Source: an uncultured Succinivibrionaceae bacterium
Lineage (GTDB): Bacteria > Pseudomonadota > Gammaproteobacteria > Enterobacterales > Succinivibrionaceae
Length of the DNA stretch: 38,103 nucleotides
Direction: 5' to 3'
Assembly: GCA_944390105.1 (NCBI GenBank)
Contig: CALXOV010000057.1
Span: 1 to 38,103, forward strand
Both the position numbers and the translations under genes were made by a program. Positions 1 to 7,804 of this stretch are shown piece after piece; position 1 is the stretch's first letter; the number at the start of each line of letters is the position of its first letter. The notes under the pieces were generated by a model. The model ran no database searches. It saw only the letters and a list, made by a program, of their open reading frames with translations, and was not told the DNA's origin.

Positions 1-174
1 GAAAAACAACTCATTCAAGTATAGGGTAAATCCACGATTCCTACATCTGTGGAGGGTCACTCATATTGTCTGCATGGAATATACGGTAAGCGTGCCGGCA
101 ATCGTAAGCGCTGATAAGCATGGCTCAAGACAGTACAGGTCTTGACAGAGGGGTGGTCATCCCGCTGATGTTAA

Positions 175-781
175 GTGACGGCAGCCGGTACGGAACGGAG
201 CTTTAGGACATTAAAGAGGCAAATCGCGAAACTGCAGCTTAAGATGCGTAATATCCGCCGGGACATTCTGCATAAGGCCACGGCTGAAATATGCAAAAAC
301 CACGTGTGTATCAGCGTAGAAGCGCTTAAACTTAAGAATATGACCAAATTCGCCCCAAGCAGCGTGGGGGAAGCCTGGTACTAATGCTAAGGCCAAGGCC
401 GGTCTTAACCGCGCGCTTCTTCTCAGGGGCTTGGGCGAGGCAGCGTACCTTATTGAGTACAAGCAAAAGCTCAGCGGAGGGCTTCTCATTAAGGTGCCGG
501 CGCAGTACACTTCACAGAGCTGTGCGGTATGCGGACACGCCAGTAGAAACATCCGCAGGACACCGGCTCTCTTTGTTTGTGAGCGCTGCGGACGCGCGGT
601 AAACGCCGACGAAAACGCCGCAGAGAACATCAAAAGGGCAGGACTTGCCCGGATAGCCGGGATTGCAGACTTACTGAGGAGTTGTCACCCGGAACCTGCC
701 GGAGAGCGGCTTAAAAACCGCTCAACCGGAAGGAGGGTGACCGATAGGGGCTTTTTATTAGGAAACATAAAATTAATTTGA
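175..781 (+). pseudogene. TnpB (IS200/IS605 OrfB) remnant, frameshifted
   Basis: Two reading frames join into the C-terminal half of a TnpB RNA-guided nuclease. The first (175-384) carries the helical stretch RRDILHKATAEI followed by ISVEALKLKNM, where the RuvC-II Glu of TnpB lies. The second, readable from about 371, gives KPGTNAKAKAGLNRA and the zinc ribbon CAVC...CERC, then ADENAAENI, the RuvC-III motif. The frames differ by one base at a run of five G (366-370); removing one G restores SSVGKPGTNAKAKAG. No N-terminal half is visible upstream, so the copy is both truncated and frameshifted. The stop at 781 lies in a tail unlike TnpB, so the true C-terminus is probably near 665. Function is presumably lost as a transposon protein. 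Confidence 0.85.
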
Positions 782-838
782 TTATATTTAAAATTGTTAA
801 TTTTATTAAATCCTTAAAATTTGACTTATTAGTCACCC
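735..838. repeat. Inverted repeat around an AT-rich segment
   Basis: GGGTGAC at 735-741 and GTCACCC at 832-838 are exact inverted repeats. They enclose about 90 bases that are very AT-rich, unlike the flanking DNA, just downstream of the TnpB remnant. This could be the 3' structured end of the old element or a small insertion. No gene is visible inside it. Confidence 0.4.
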
Positions 839-1291
839 CCAGGATGTCACATAAAGTCGGCTCTTAAGGCAGACCAATTCTGCTAGAGCTCGCAGGCAGT
901 TCGAGGAGGGGTATGCTTGGTTACAAGGCGCGAGCCTTTTACCCGCAACTTTCCCGCGCTACAGACGGCGCTATGCAGAAAAGCACCTGCGGCATTGACG
1001 CAGGCTTGGCGCATATGGGGCTTAATGCCTCCGCAAAACCTCTAAAGACAGGAGTGCTTTATCTTGGGCATAAGAACTTGTGGATATTTTGCTGCCCATC
1101 ACAGTGACGGGCAAAACAAACTCTGCAGGCATCTGCCGTAAAAAGCTTAAGCTTCTTACTGAGCGTAAAAATTTTTTAATTAAAGCCCGACAACGCACCT
1201 TTAAAGAATACGGTCGATCGGAACAAAACTTACAGGAGGGCGGCAATTCCTCTCTTGCTTTAAAAGCGGGAGGATCCTTGCCGCAAATTAG
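782..1291. other. Non-coding or decayed stretch between TnpB remnant and the first signalling gene
   Basis: No recognisable intact gene lies here. The motif GCTAGAGC at 882-889 is the same hairpin core found at both ends of the IS element at the right of the window, so it may mark the right end of the TnpB remnant. ATGCAGAAAAGC at 973-984 equals the first 12 bases of the tnpB gene at 37458 (MQKS). It runs straight into CGIDAGLAHMGLN, which resembles the RuvC-I motif GIDLGLKS of TnpB, as if the intervening about 190 codons had been deleted. This second fragment is a tentative reading. Confidence 0.4.
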
Positions 1292-1295
1292 ATGA
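1080..1295 (+). CDS. Small unidentified ORF coupled to the next gene
   Basis: A 71-codon frame starting with GTG ends in an ATGA overlap with the start of the following gene (1292-1295), the arrangement typical of translationally coupled genes. The product is basic and rich in Lys/Arg/Leu in its middle part, with no signal peptide or recognised domain. It could be a real small gene, the tail of a gene broken by the upstream element, or a decayed TnpB piece. The GTG start has no good ribosome binding site. I do not recognise the product. Confidence 0.3.
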   Translation: MDILLPITVTGKTNSAGICRKKLKLLTERKNFLIKARQRTFKEYGRSEQNLQEGGNSSLALKAGGSLPQIR

Positions 1296-3103
1296 AGCTT
1301 CACGCCAAAGCTGGGTACGCAGCGCTACTTGGGGCACTGCTGTGTTTCGCCGGGGGAACGGCTGCTCTGTACGCCGCTGGGACGGCAAACTATGCGGCAA
1401 ATTTTAGCGCTGAGCAGACGGCAAGCCAACTTGCCTTTAAACAGGCTGCAGCAGCGCTGGAATACCAAGTGCAGAGCATTGAAGCGCTGCAGCGACAAGC
1501 CAAGGCCACAGCGCTATCAAAGCTGGAGCTTGCAGTGCTCTCCTTTACTAGACTGCAGAACGCAAGCTACCTAGCTGCAACCCAAGCAGTTAGTGGCCTT
1601 GATTTCATGCAAGCGGAAATTGATCGTAACGCCGCAGCATTCAGTACTTGGCATCTGTTACTACTGCAGGCAGCTGGTAAACTGCCCTGCGCAGCGGTGA
1701 ACTCCGACAGCCCCGTGATTTACGGTACATCCTCAGCAATCGCTCTTCTTAAGCTGACAAATGAGCATGGACAACGACTACGCGATGTACTGTTAAGCGC
1801 CATTAAAGAAAAGGACGACGAAACGCCGCAGTATTTTTTTATGCATGACGCGCCACATGGCACAATGGCCGCGGTCCTGCTTAAAGGCAAGCAGCGTGCC
1901 GCGCTGCTGTTAGCCAAAGTTGAATCTACGCCGCTCCTTGAGCCGACGCTTAAGGCATATCTGCAGACAATAGCTCCAAGTCTGCAGCTTGATTGCAACG
2001 CTAATCCACCTGCAGATGCCACTCCAATTGCAGGTAGCAACTGTGCACTGCTGCCCCCAACGCCTGTAGCCCAACCTAATTTTAGTTTAAATCAAATCCC
2101 CGGACTGGCTTGGGCAGGCGTGCTTATCAGCGCGCTCCTGTTGGCCGGAGCTTTATATCTATACCTAAAACACAGTTTAAGTGAGGTCCAACACGCGCAA
2201 GCTAAGCAAGAACAGACGCTGCAAAAACTACAACATGCGCTCTTAGCGCTTGATTTTAACGCTGCACTACAGTTACATGCAGCAACCGCGCAGTCACTGC
2301 CCGCGCCTCTGACGACGACATTTAAGGATAAGCTTGCGGCGCTGAATGCTAAGCTGCAGGATAATCTACAGCAACAAAAGAAGATGCATACGGCCGAAGC
2401 GGCCCGCACGCTGCAGCTTGCCATGTTGCCTACTGCTGGAGCACTGCCTTCATCAGATTTTTTAGATATTGCCGCACAGCTACAGCCATCACTGCATTTG
2501 CAAAGTGCGCTCTACGATGTGTTGCGACTGAATGAAGACAGTATTGCTTTTCTCATCGGGCGCGCATCCGGAGCAGGCATGCCCGCAATGGCCGCGGCCG
2601 CAACAGCTTTCTTGTGTCTGCGTCAGAGTTTATGCAGTCTGCAGCATCCAGGCCAGGCGCTACAGCAGGCGCTGCATCTGCTCCACTCGCGCCAAGGCAA
2701 TGAAGCTGAATTAAACTTCACTGCAGGCATAATTAATGAAAAAACCGGCAATTTAGTGCTCGCCACCTGCGGCTCAAGCTCTGCACTGTGGGTTACCAAT
2801 CAGCAAGTTAGCTCGCTACAAAGTCCGCCCACCGCACAGGATGCACTCCCCACCCAGGTTAAAGCAACCTTAGTGCCTAGTGATACGCTACTTATCTTTA
2901 CTCCGGAAGTGTCAACCATCACCAATGCATCCGGGCAGACCTTCCGCAGTCGCCTCAATGCCTTAGCTCCTATAGTCTGCAGCAAGGACAGCGCCCAAGC
3001 AGTAGCACAACTACAACAACGCCTTCAGGAATTTGCCGGTGCAGCGGCCTTGGAATACGATTGTACATTCTGCGCCATAAAGCAGCAGCGCATCCATTTC
3101 TAG
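1292..3103 (+). CDS. Membrane PP2C-like (RsbU/SpoIIE fold) protein, probable pseudophosphatase
   Basis: A 603-residue protein with a transmembrane helix at about 8-30, an extracytoplasmic region to about 268, a second helix at about 271-292, a helical coiled-coil-like linker (295-370) and a C-terminal RsbU/SpoIIE-type PP2C domain (about 370-603). Family landmarks are recognisable: a Q-x-A-M-L-P start (375-380), LYD at 407-409, the G-x-x-S-G-x-G-x-P-A loop at 423-432 and FT at 536-537. The metal-binding acids are mostly gone: GGD is QSA (404-406), GDVSGHG is GRASGAG (R424) and TDG is TPE (P538); only the final Asp (D590) remains. PP2C enzymes need these acids for Mn/Mg, so catalysis is unlikely and a signalling or scaffold role is inferred. 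The start is fixed by an in-frame stop directly upstream. Confidence 0.75.
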   Translation: MKLHAKAGYAALLGALLCFAGGTAALYAAGTANYAANFSAEQTASQLAFKQAAAALEYQVQSIEALQRQAKATALSKLELAVLSFTRLQNASYLAATQAVSGLDFMQAEIDRNAAAFSTWHLLLLQAAGKLPCAAVNSDSPVIYGTSSAIALLKLTNEHGQRLRDVLLSAIKEKDDETPQYFFMHDAPHGTMAAVLLKGKQRAALLLAKVESTPLLEPTLKAYLQTIAPSLQLDCNANPPADATPIAGSNCALLPPTPVAQPNFSLNQIPGLAWAGVLISALLLAGALYLYLKHSLSEVQHAQAKQEQTLQKLQHALLALDFNAALQLHAATAQSLPAPLTTTFKDKLAALNAKLQDNLQQQKKMHTAEAARTLQLAMLPTAGALPSSDFLDIAAQLQPSLHLQSALYDVLRLNEDSIAFLIGRASGAGMPAMAAAATAFLCLRQSLCSLQHPGQALQQALHLLHSRQGNEAELNFTAGIINEKTGNLVLATCGSSSALWVTNQQVSSLQSPPTAQDALPTQVKATLVPSDTLLIFTPEVSTITNASGQTFRSRLNALAPIVCSKDSAQAVAQLQQRLQEFAGAAALEYDCTFCAIKQQRIHF

Positions 3104-3115
3104 CCTGCCGGCTTT

Positions 3116-3138
3116 GCCCTGCCGTCTACCGACAGGGC
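3116..3138 (+). terminator. Hairpin after the PP2C-like gene
   Basis: GCCCTGCCG (3116-3124) and CCGACAGGGC (3129-3138) pair with one mismatch around a four-base loop, 13 bases after the stop codon. There is no T-run, so termination would be weak or factor-dependent. It separates this gene from the promoter of the EAL gene. Confidence 0.4.
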
Positions 3139-3142
3139 TATC

Positions 3143-3151
3143 TGCTATAAT
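3143..3151 (+). promoter_or_regulatory. Extended -10 promoter of the EAL gene; likely leaderless transcript
   Basis: TGCTATAAT is a perfect extended -10 element (TGn plus TATAAT at 3146-3151). No good -35 is present, as expected for this promoter class. Transcription would begin about 7 bases downstream, at roughly 3157-3160, which coincides with the ATG at 3160, and no Shine-Dalgarno sequence is seen. The mRNA is therefore probably leaderless or nearly so. Confidence 0.5.
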
Positions 3152-3159
3152 CGCTCAAT

Positions 3160-5466
3160 ATGCAAATTACAAATGAAAATTTATCGCTATCTGCAGTGCC
3201 CAGCATGTCAGCTGATCTGAATGAAAACGCTATTCGCCGCCACATCCGCCTGATGAGTCTTAGCGCCGTTGGGACAGTAGCGTTGCTCATTATATTTATC
3301 TTTACTATCACACAGGTAGTGCAGTCAATTTTTGACAGCTCGTATAAAGCGCAAATTAAGGCCTACGCCAATGAATTTTCACTGGCAGTCAAAAAGCAAA
3401 GCAGCGGCGACATTACCATGCTGATGACGCTTGCGCAGTTTATTCACAATGAATCCGACTTAACCGATCGCTACGTCCGCACACGACAGAACAGCAATGA
3501 CTTTGAACTCATCGGTTTTTGGGACATCAACGGGGCAAGCAGTCAAATTTCGCTATCCGGAATTCAGACTTTTTCGCATTTCAACAATCTGCCGCCGGAA
3601 ATGCAGCAGGCCATCATCGCCGCATGGAGCGGTAAATATGCCATTTCCCAGCCGTTTCACAGCAAACGCCTATCACAGTCATATATTGCTTATGCCTCAC
3701 CAGTACTTGATATCAATGGTCGTCCGGTAGCCGCTATTTCCGCAATTAAAAATCTCAACAGCTTTGATAAACTGCTCAATCAGCTCAACTTCAATTTAAG
3801 TAATGTCAATTTATTTTTAATCGACAAACACGGCGCAGTCATGGCTAACAGTCGTAATATTTTTAATATTACGCACCTTGATAATATTCGATCACTGCGC
3901 GGACTTAGCGACAAGATGGTGCGCGAGATAACGGCAGCTTTAAAAAAAGAGCATGACTACAGCACAAAATTTGACTATTACAACAACAGCTACAGTTTAA
4001 ACTTATCTCCGCTTAACTACGAAGGCTGGTTTACCGCTTACATAGACCGCCCCGATCTGCAGGCAGCTCCGGTTTACTCTTCACTGCAAAATTTAGTTAA
4101 TATTCTGCTCGCAGTCTTAGTACTCTTGGTCCTAGGCGGCGGCACAGCCTTTTTTGTCCTGCGCCGCAGCTATCTGCAACAGCTGGTGCTCGCCTTCTAC
4201 GATCCGTTAACGGAAAGCTGCAACAGTCGCAAGTTCAGCATAGAGCTTGACTCACTGCTAGAACGTCATCAGGCAGAAGGCTTCAGCGTCGCACTCATCA
4301 AGGTGCGCGATTTCCATTTCATCAGCGATTATTTAGGCACTCCCAACTGTAATGCTCTGTTAAAACTTATCTCCAAACAACTACACTATTGTCCCAACGT
4401 GATATTAGCCGCACGCGCGCAGGATGAGCATTTCTACCTACTGCTGAATTTATACGCTAAACAACAGATTCAAGATACTCTGTTAGAGCTATTTAATACC
4501 ATGGCGCGCGAATTCAACCGCCACATGTCGTCGTTCCCGTTAGTCTTTAGCGCCGGAGTGGTACAGGCGCAGAATGACGACAACGCCTCAGGACTATTGC
4601 ATAAATGTGAATTTGCGCTACAGGCAATTCCCAAGAGCTATACCCATGCGCTGCGTTTTTACGATGATAACAGTTATCAAAGCGAGATGCGCATTAAGGA
4701 AATTGAGCTTGACATGCGTCCGGCACTTGAACAAGGCGAGTTCAAACTCTTCTTGCAGCCTAAATTTGATTTGCAAAACGGACGCATTACCGCTGCCGAA
4801 GCTTTAGTGCGCTGGGTAAAACCTGACGGGCGCATCATATTCCCCGGCGACTTCATTCCACTGTTTGAAAACAACGGCTTCTGCGCTGAACTCGATCTGT
4901 ATATTTTTGAACAGGTGTGCCGTACTATCCGTCGTTGGCTTAATGAAGGCAAAAAACCGATCAAAATCTCGGTTAATCAAAGCAAACAGCTAATTTTCCG
5001 TCAAAATTATATTGAATTAGTGCAGCAACTCATCCAAAAATATCAGATCCCACCCCATCATATTGTCATTGAGATCTTAGAGAGCATCATGGCGCAGGAT
5101 GTGTTGGAGCTTAACGGTTATATTAAAAAACTGCGTTCCATCGGATTGTTAATCTCAATGGATGATTTCGGATCGGGTTATTCATCGCTCAATTTACTCT
5201 CCGGACTGGATGTTGATGAAATTAAATTTGACAAAGAATTTCTGTTGGAAGCTGATACGGCTAAAAAAGAGAAAAACAAGCTGATCCTCACTCATCTATT
5301 AAGTCTTGCCCAGCAGTTTAATGCCCAAACCGTGGTAGAAGGCGTTGAAAAAGCAGAGGATGTGTCCTTTTTAAAAGCCCAAGGCTGTACTCTAGCCCAA
5401 GGCTATTACTTCAACAAACCAATTGCGCTGTCCGCTTTTGATGAGCTGTACATGCAGTCTGCGTAA
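3160..5466 (+). CDS. dCache-GGDEF(degenerate)-EAL cyclic-di-GMP phosphodiesterase
   Basis: A 768-residue inner-membrane protein. Helix 1 (about 33-58) and helix 2 (about 318-340) enclose a periplasmic dCache-like sensor. A GGDEF domain (about 345-505) follows: it keeps DPLT but replaces the active-site GGDEF with AQDEH, so it should not make c-di-GMP. The EAL domain (about 520-768) has the full catalytic set: AEAL, the Asn of SVNQS, the Glu of IEILES, DDFGSGYSSL, IKFDKEF, VVEGVE and QGYYFNKP. It should hydrolyse c-di-GMP in response to an extracellular signal, perhaps using the dead GGDEF as a regulatory GTP sensor, as known for some family members. The preceding PP2C-like gene has a similar two-helix receptor layout. 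Confidence 0.9.
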   Translation: MQITNENLSLSAVPSMSADLNENAIRRHIRLMSLSAVGTVALLIIFIFTITQVVQSIFDSSYKAQIKAYANEFSLAVKKQSSGDITMLMTLAQFIHNESDLTDRYVRTRQNSNDFELIGFWDINGASSQISLSGIQTFSHFNNLPPEMQQAIIAAWSGKYAISQPFHSKRLSQSYIAYASPVLDINGRPVAAISAIKNLNSFDKLLNQLNFNLSNVNLFLIDKHGAVMANSRNIFNITHLDNIRSLRGLSDKMVREITAALKKEHDYSTKFDYYNNSYSLNLSPLNYEGWFTAYIDRPDLQAAPVYSSLQNLVNILLAVLVLLVLGGGTAFFVLRRSYLQQLVLAFYDPLTESCNSRKFSIELDSLLERHQAEGFSVALIKVRDFHFISDYLGTPNCNALLKLISKQLHYCPNVILAARAQDEHFYLLLNLYAKQQIQDTLLELFNTMAREFNRHMSSFPLVFSAGVVQAQNDDNASGLLHKCEFALQAIPKSYTHALRFYDDNSYQSEMRIKEIELDMRPALEQGEFKLFLQPKFDLQNGRITAAEALVRWVKPDGRIIFPGDFIPLFENNGFCAELDLYIFEQVCRTIRRWLNEGKKPIKISVNQSKQLIFRQNYIELVQQLIQKYQIPPHHIVIEILESIMAQDVLELNGYIKKLRSIGLLISMDDFGSGYSSLNLLSGLDVDEIKFDKEFLLEADTAKKEKNKLILTHLLSLAQQFNAQTVVEGVEKAEDVSFLKAQGCTLAQGYYFNKPIALSAFDELYMQSA

Positions 5467-5470
5467 ACGG

Positions 5471-6622
5471 CTAAAACAGCATGCGCGCGCATAAAGCATC
5501 AAGCAGCGCGCTGTATGCAGCAAGCTCTTTTTTACCTACATATTCATCAGGCTGATGGGCTTTGGCAATATCACCAGGCCCTATGATCACCACTTCACTC
5601 GCCTGTGCCAGCAACAGACTGCCTTCTGTGCAGTAATTAACCTTGATAGGCGTCCGCCCGCTTAAAGCAGTCAGCAAAGTTACCCCGGCTCCGCTATTTT
5701 GCTTTAGCGCTGGAATATCGGCATATGGCACCGTAAGATCGAGTCTAAAGCCGCGCGCTGCCACCGGCGCTAGAGCCTGCAGAATAATGTGATTGAGCTC
5801 ATTCTCGCTACAGCGCGCCAGCGGACGCATTTCAAAATCCAGCTTAGCCTGTGCGCAGATTTGATTAATACAGCTGCCGCCGGCAACCATGCCTAAATTT
5901 AAAGTCGCATACGGTACACTATAAGCTTCATCGCGCTGGCTCTGCCAGCATTGAGCAAGCCTTTCTAGGGCTAGGATAGCATCTGCCAATCCAGAAAGCG
6001 CATTGAGCCCAGCTTGCGGATTGGAAGAATGCCCGCTGTGACCACTTAGGGTTAAGCTGCGCGCGGCATAGCCCTTATGCCCAACTACAGGGACAAGAGA
6101 AGTCGGCTCGCCGATAATGCACAGCGGCGCAAAACGTGCTGATGAACCGGCAAAAGCGCGCGCTCCTGCCATAGATGTTTCTTCTTCACAGGTAAAAAGT
6201 AGCGACAGCGACCGCTTAAGCTCCTTGCTCTGCGCAATGCGCGCAACAGTTTGGGCCGTTGTTAAAAAGCAAGCCAGAGCTCCTTTCATATCACAGGCCC
6301 CTAAACCATAGAGACGATCCTCATCGGCGCTGAGCTTGAACGGATCGTGCTGCCATTTAGATATCTCAGCCGGAACCGTATCGCTGTGCCCCGAGAGCAG
6401 CAACCCAACCGGCAGCGTTGGATCTAAATCAGCATACAAATTCCATTTATCGGCTTGTATCTCATCTAAGGTGCAACGATATCCCCAACTTTGCAGCAAT
6501 GCGGATGCATATTCAATCAGTTCACGATTGCTATTATCTTCAGTTTTTAAATCCGAACTGCAACTGCGGCAGGCCACCAAACGCGCTAAAAAAGTGCAAA
6601 TATGCGCAATATCCTCGCTCAT
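5471..6622 (-). CDS. argE: Acetylornithine deacetylase
   Basis: A 383-residue M20-family zinc hydrolase, the same length as E. coli ArgE, removing acetate from N-acetylornithine to give ornithine. Metal and catalytic residues are in place: GHSDTVP (H79, D81), GACDMKG (D111), the Glu pair in CEEET (E146/E147), GEPT and a C-terminal HQPDEYV. The dimerisation domain sits in the middle (VGHKGYAARSLTLSGHSGHSS onwards). The gene diverges from argC across about 170 bp, as in enterobacteria. Its presence next to a stand-alone N-acetylglutamate synthase points to the linear (ArgE) rather than cyclic (ArgJ) pathway. Confidence 0.95.
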   Translation of the reverse strand: MSEDIAHICTFLARLVACRSCSSDLKTEDNSNRELIEYASALLQSWGYRCTLDEIQADKWNLYADLDPTLPVGLLLSGHSDTVPAEISKWQHDPFKLSADEDRLYGLGACDMKGALACFLTTAQTVARIAQSKELKRSLSLLFTCEEETSMAGARAFAGSSARFAPLCIIGEPTSLVPVVGHKGYAARSLTLSGHSGHSSNPQAGLNALSGLADAILALERLAQCWQSQRDEAYSVPYATLNLGMVAGGSCINQICAQAKLDFEMRPLARCSENELNHIILQALAPVAARGFRLDLTVPYADIPALKQNSGAGVTLLTALSGRTPIKVNYCTEGSLLLAQASEVVIIGPGDIAKAHQPDEYVGKKELAAYSALLDALCARMLF

Positions 6623-6699
6623 GTTTTCATCCTTATTCTTCGACTACGGCTAAAATCCTCCGCTATCTTGCCGCAAAGGAGCTAGCAACTCCAAGTCAC

Positions 6700-6756
6700 G
6701 CACTAAAAAAGTGCTTTAAGTTCGCTCCGCACTGCTTTGTGCTAATTTAAGCACTT
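6700..6756 (+). promoter_or_regulatory. Hairpin-rich argC leader with mutually exclusive stems
   Basis: Three overlapping pairings can form upstream of argC. GCACT (6700-6704) pairs with AGTGC (6710-6714). GCAC (6729-6732) pairs with GTGC (6739-6742). AAGTGCTT (6709-6716) pairs with AAGCACTT (6749-6756), followed by a T-rich tail. The first and third cannot form together because both use 6709-6714. This could be an attenuator-like leader or an operator with repeated half sites. I found no clear ARG box (TGAAT/ATTCA half-sites) in the divergent region. Confidence 0.4.
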
Positions 6757-6793
6757 ATTTCATTTTATGCGTAATAAAAAACAAAGGAACAAC

Positions 6794-7804
6794 ATGCTGA
6801 AAGCTGCTATTGTCGGCGCTTCAGGCTACGCCGGACATCAATTAGCCTTACTGTGCACCCGTCACCCTCAGCTTGAACTGATAGCGCTGTATGTGTCACC
6901 CAACAGTCAGGATAAGGGACGACGACTGGACAGTCTGTACGGCGATATGTATGGCCGCTGTGATTTAACATTACAGGGATTGAGCTTAGATGATGTCCCG
7001 GCGGTTGCTCGCGGGCTAGATGTGGTTTTTTTAGCTACAGAACATCAAACCGCCCATGACGAGGCCCCGCTCTTTATCCAGCATGGTTGCTGCGTCTTTG
7101 ATTTATCGGGAGCCTATCGGGTACCGCAGCTTAGCTTTTACGACAAATTCTACGGTTTTAGTCATAAGCATCCTGAATGGCTCAACCAAGCCGTCTACGG
7201 TTTGTGTGAGTGGTGCTCCAAGGAAGAGTTGCAACAGGCGCAATTAATCTCGCTACCTGGCTGCTATCCGACGGCAAGCGAACTTGCCCTCAAGCCGCTG
7301 TATCAGGCCCAGCTTCTTGATGAGAATGTACGTCCAGTCATTAACGCGGTTTCCGGCGTCTCGGGCGCCGGACGCAAAGCAAGCCTCAAGAGTAGCTTCT
7401 GTGAGGTAAGCCTCAATGCCTACGGCCTGTTTACCCATCGTCATCAGCCGGAAATCAGTTATCACGTCGGTCATGAGGTAATCTTCAATCCGCATTTAGG
7501 TAATTTTAAACGCGGCATCTTAGCTACCATTACCTGCCGTCTACAGCCTGGAGCAACGGTTGCACAGTGTCAAGAAGCTCTGCAGCAGGCTTATGCTGCC
7601 CACCCCTTAGTGCGCGTCAAAGACGGCACGGTGCGGCTGCAAGATGTACAAGGTCTGCCGTGCTGTGATTTAAGCGTGTGCGGCGATGATGAGTACATCG
7701 TGATCACAAGTGCCATCGATAATCTGCTCAAAGGAGCGGCCGCGCAGGCCGTACAGGCGTGCAATCTGCATTTTGGTTTTGCGGAGGACTGTGCTTTATG
7801 GTAA
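6794..7804 (+). CDS. argC: N-acetyl-gamma-glutamyl-phosphate reductase
   Basis: NADPH-dependent reductase making N-acetylglutamate semialdehyde, the third arginine-pathway step. The N-terminus has the Rossmann motif GASGYAG, and the catalytic Cys is C157 in LPGCYPTA. HRHQPEI and the C-terminal SAIDNLLKGAAAQAVQ are typical of the family. ATG 6794 is preferred over the in-frame ATG at 6767, because AAAGGAA lies 6 bases before it and the nucleotide-binding motif then begins at the normal distance from the N-terminus (336 residues). It is the first gene of argC-argB-argA-like-argD and overlaps argB by 7 bases. Confidence 0.95.
   Translation: MLKAAIVGASGYAGHQLALLCTRHPQLELIALYVSPNSQDKGRRLDSLYGDMYGRCDLTLQGLSLDDVPAVARGLDVVFLATEHQTAHDEAPLFIQHGCCVFDLSGAYRVPQLSFYDKFYGFSHKHPEWLNQAVYGLCEWCSKEELQQAQLISLPGCYPTASELALKPLYQAQLLDENVRPVINAVSGVSGAGRKASLKSSFCEVSLNAYGLFTHRHQPEISYHVGHEVIFNPHLGNFKRGILATITCRLQPGATVAQCQEALQQAYAAHPLVRVKDGTVRLQDVQGLPCCDLSVCGDDEYIVITSAIDNLLKGAAAQAVQACNLHFGFAEDCALW

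Noticed and set aside
211-633. 140-codon minus-strand frame opposite the TnpB remnant
   Set aside because: The + strand carries recognisable TnpB motifs including the zinc ribbon; this frame has none.
6623-6793. ARG boxes between argE and argC
   Set aside because: No pair of TGAAT/ATTCA-like half sites at the right spacing could be found by eye.
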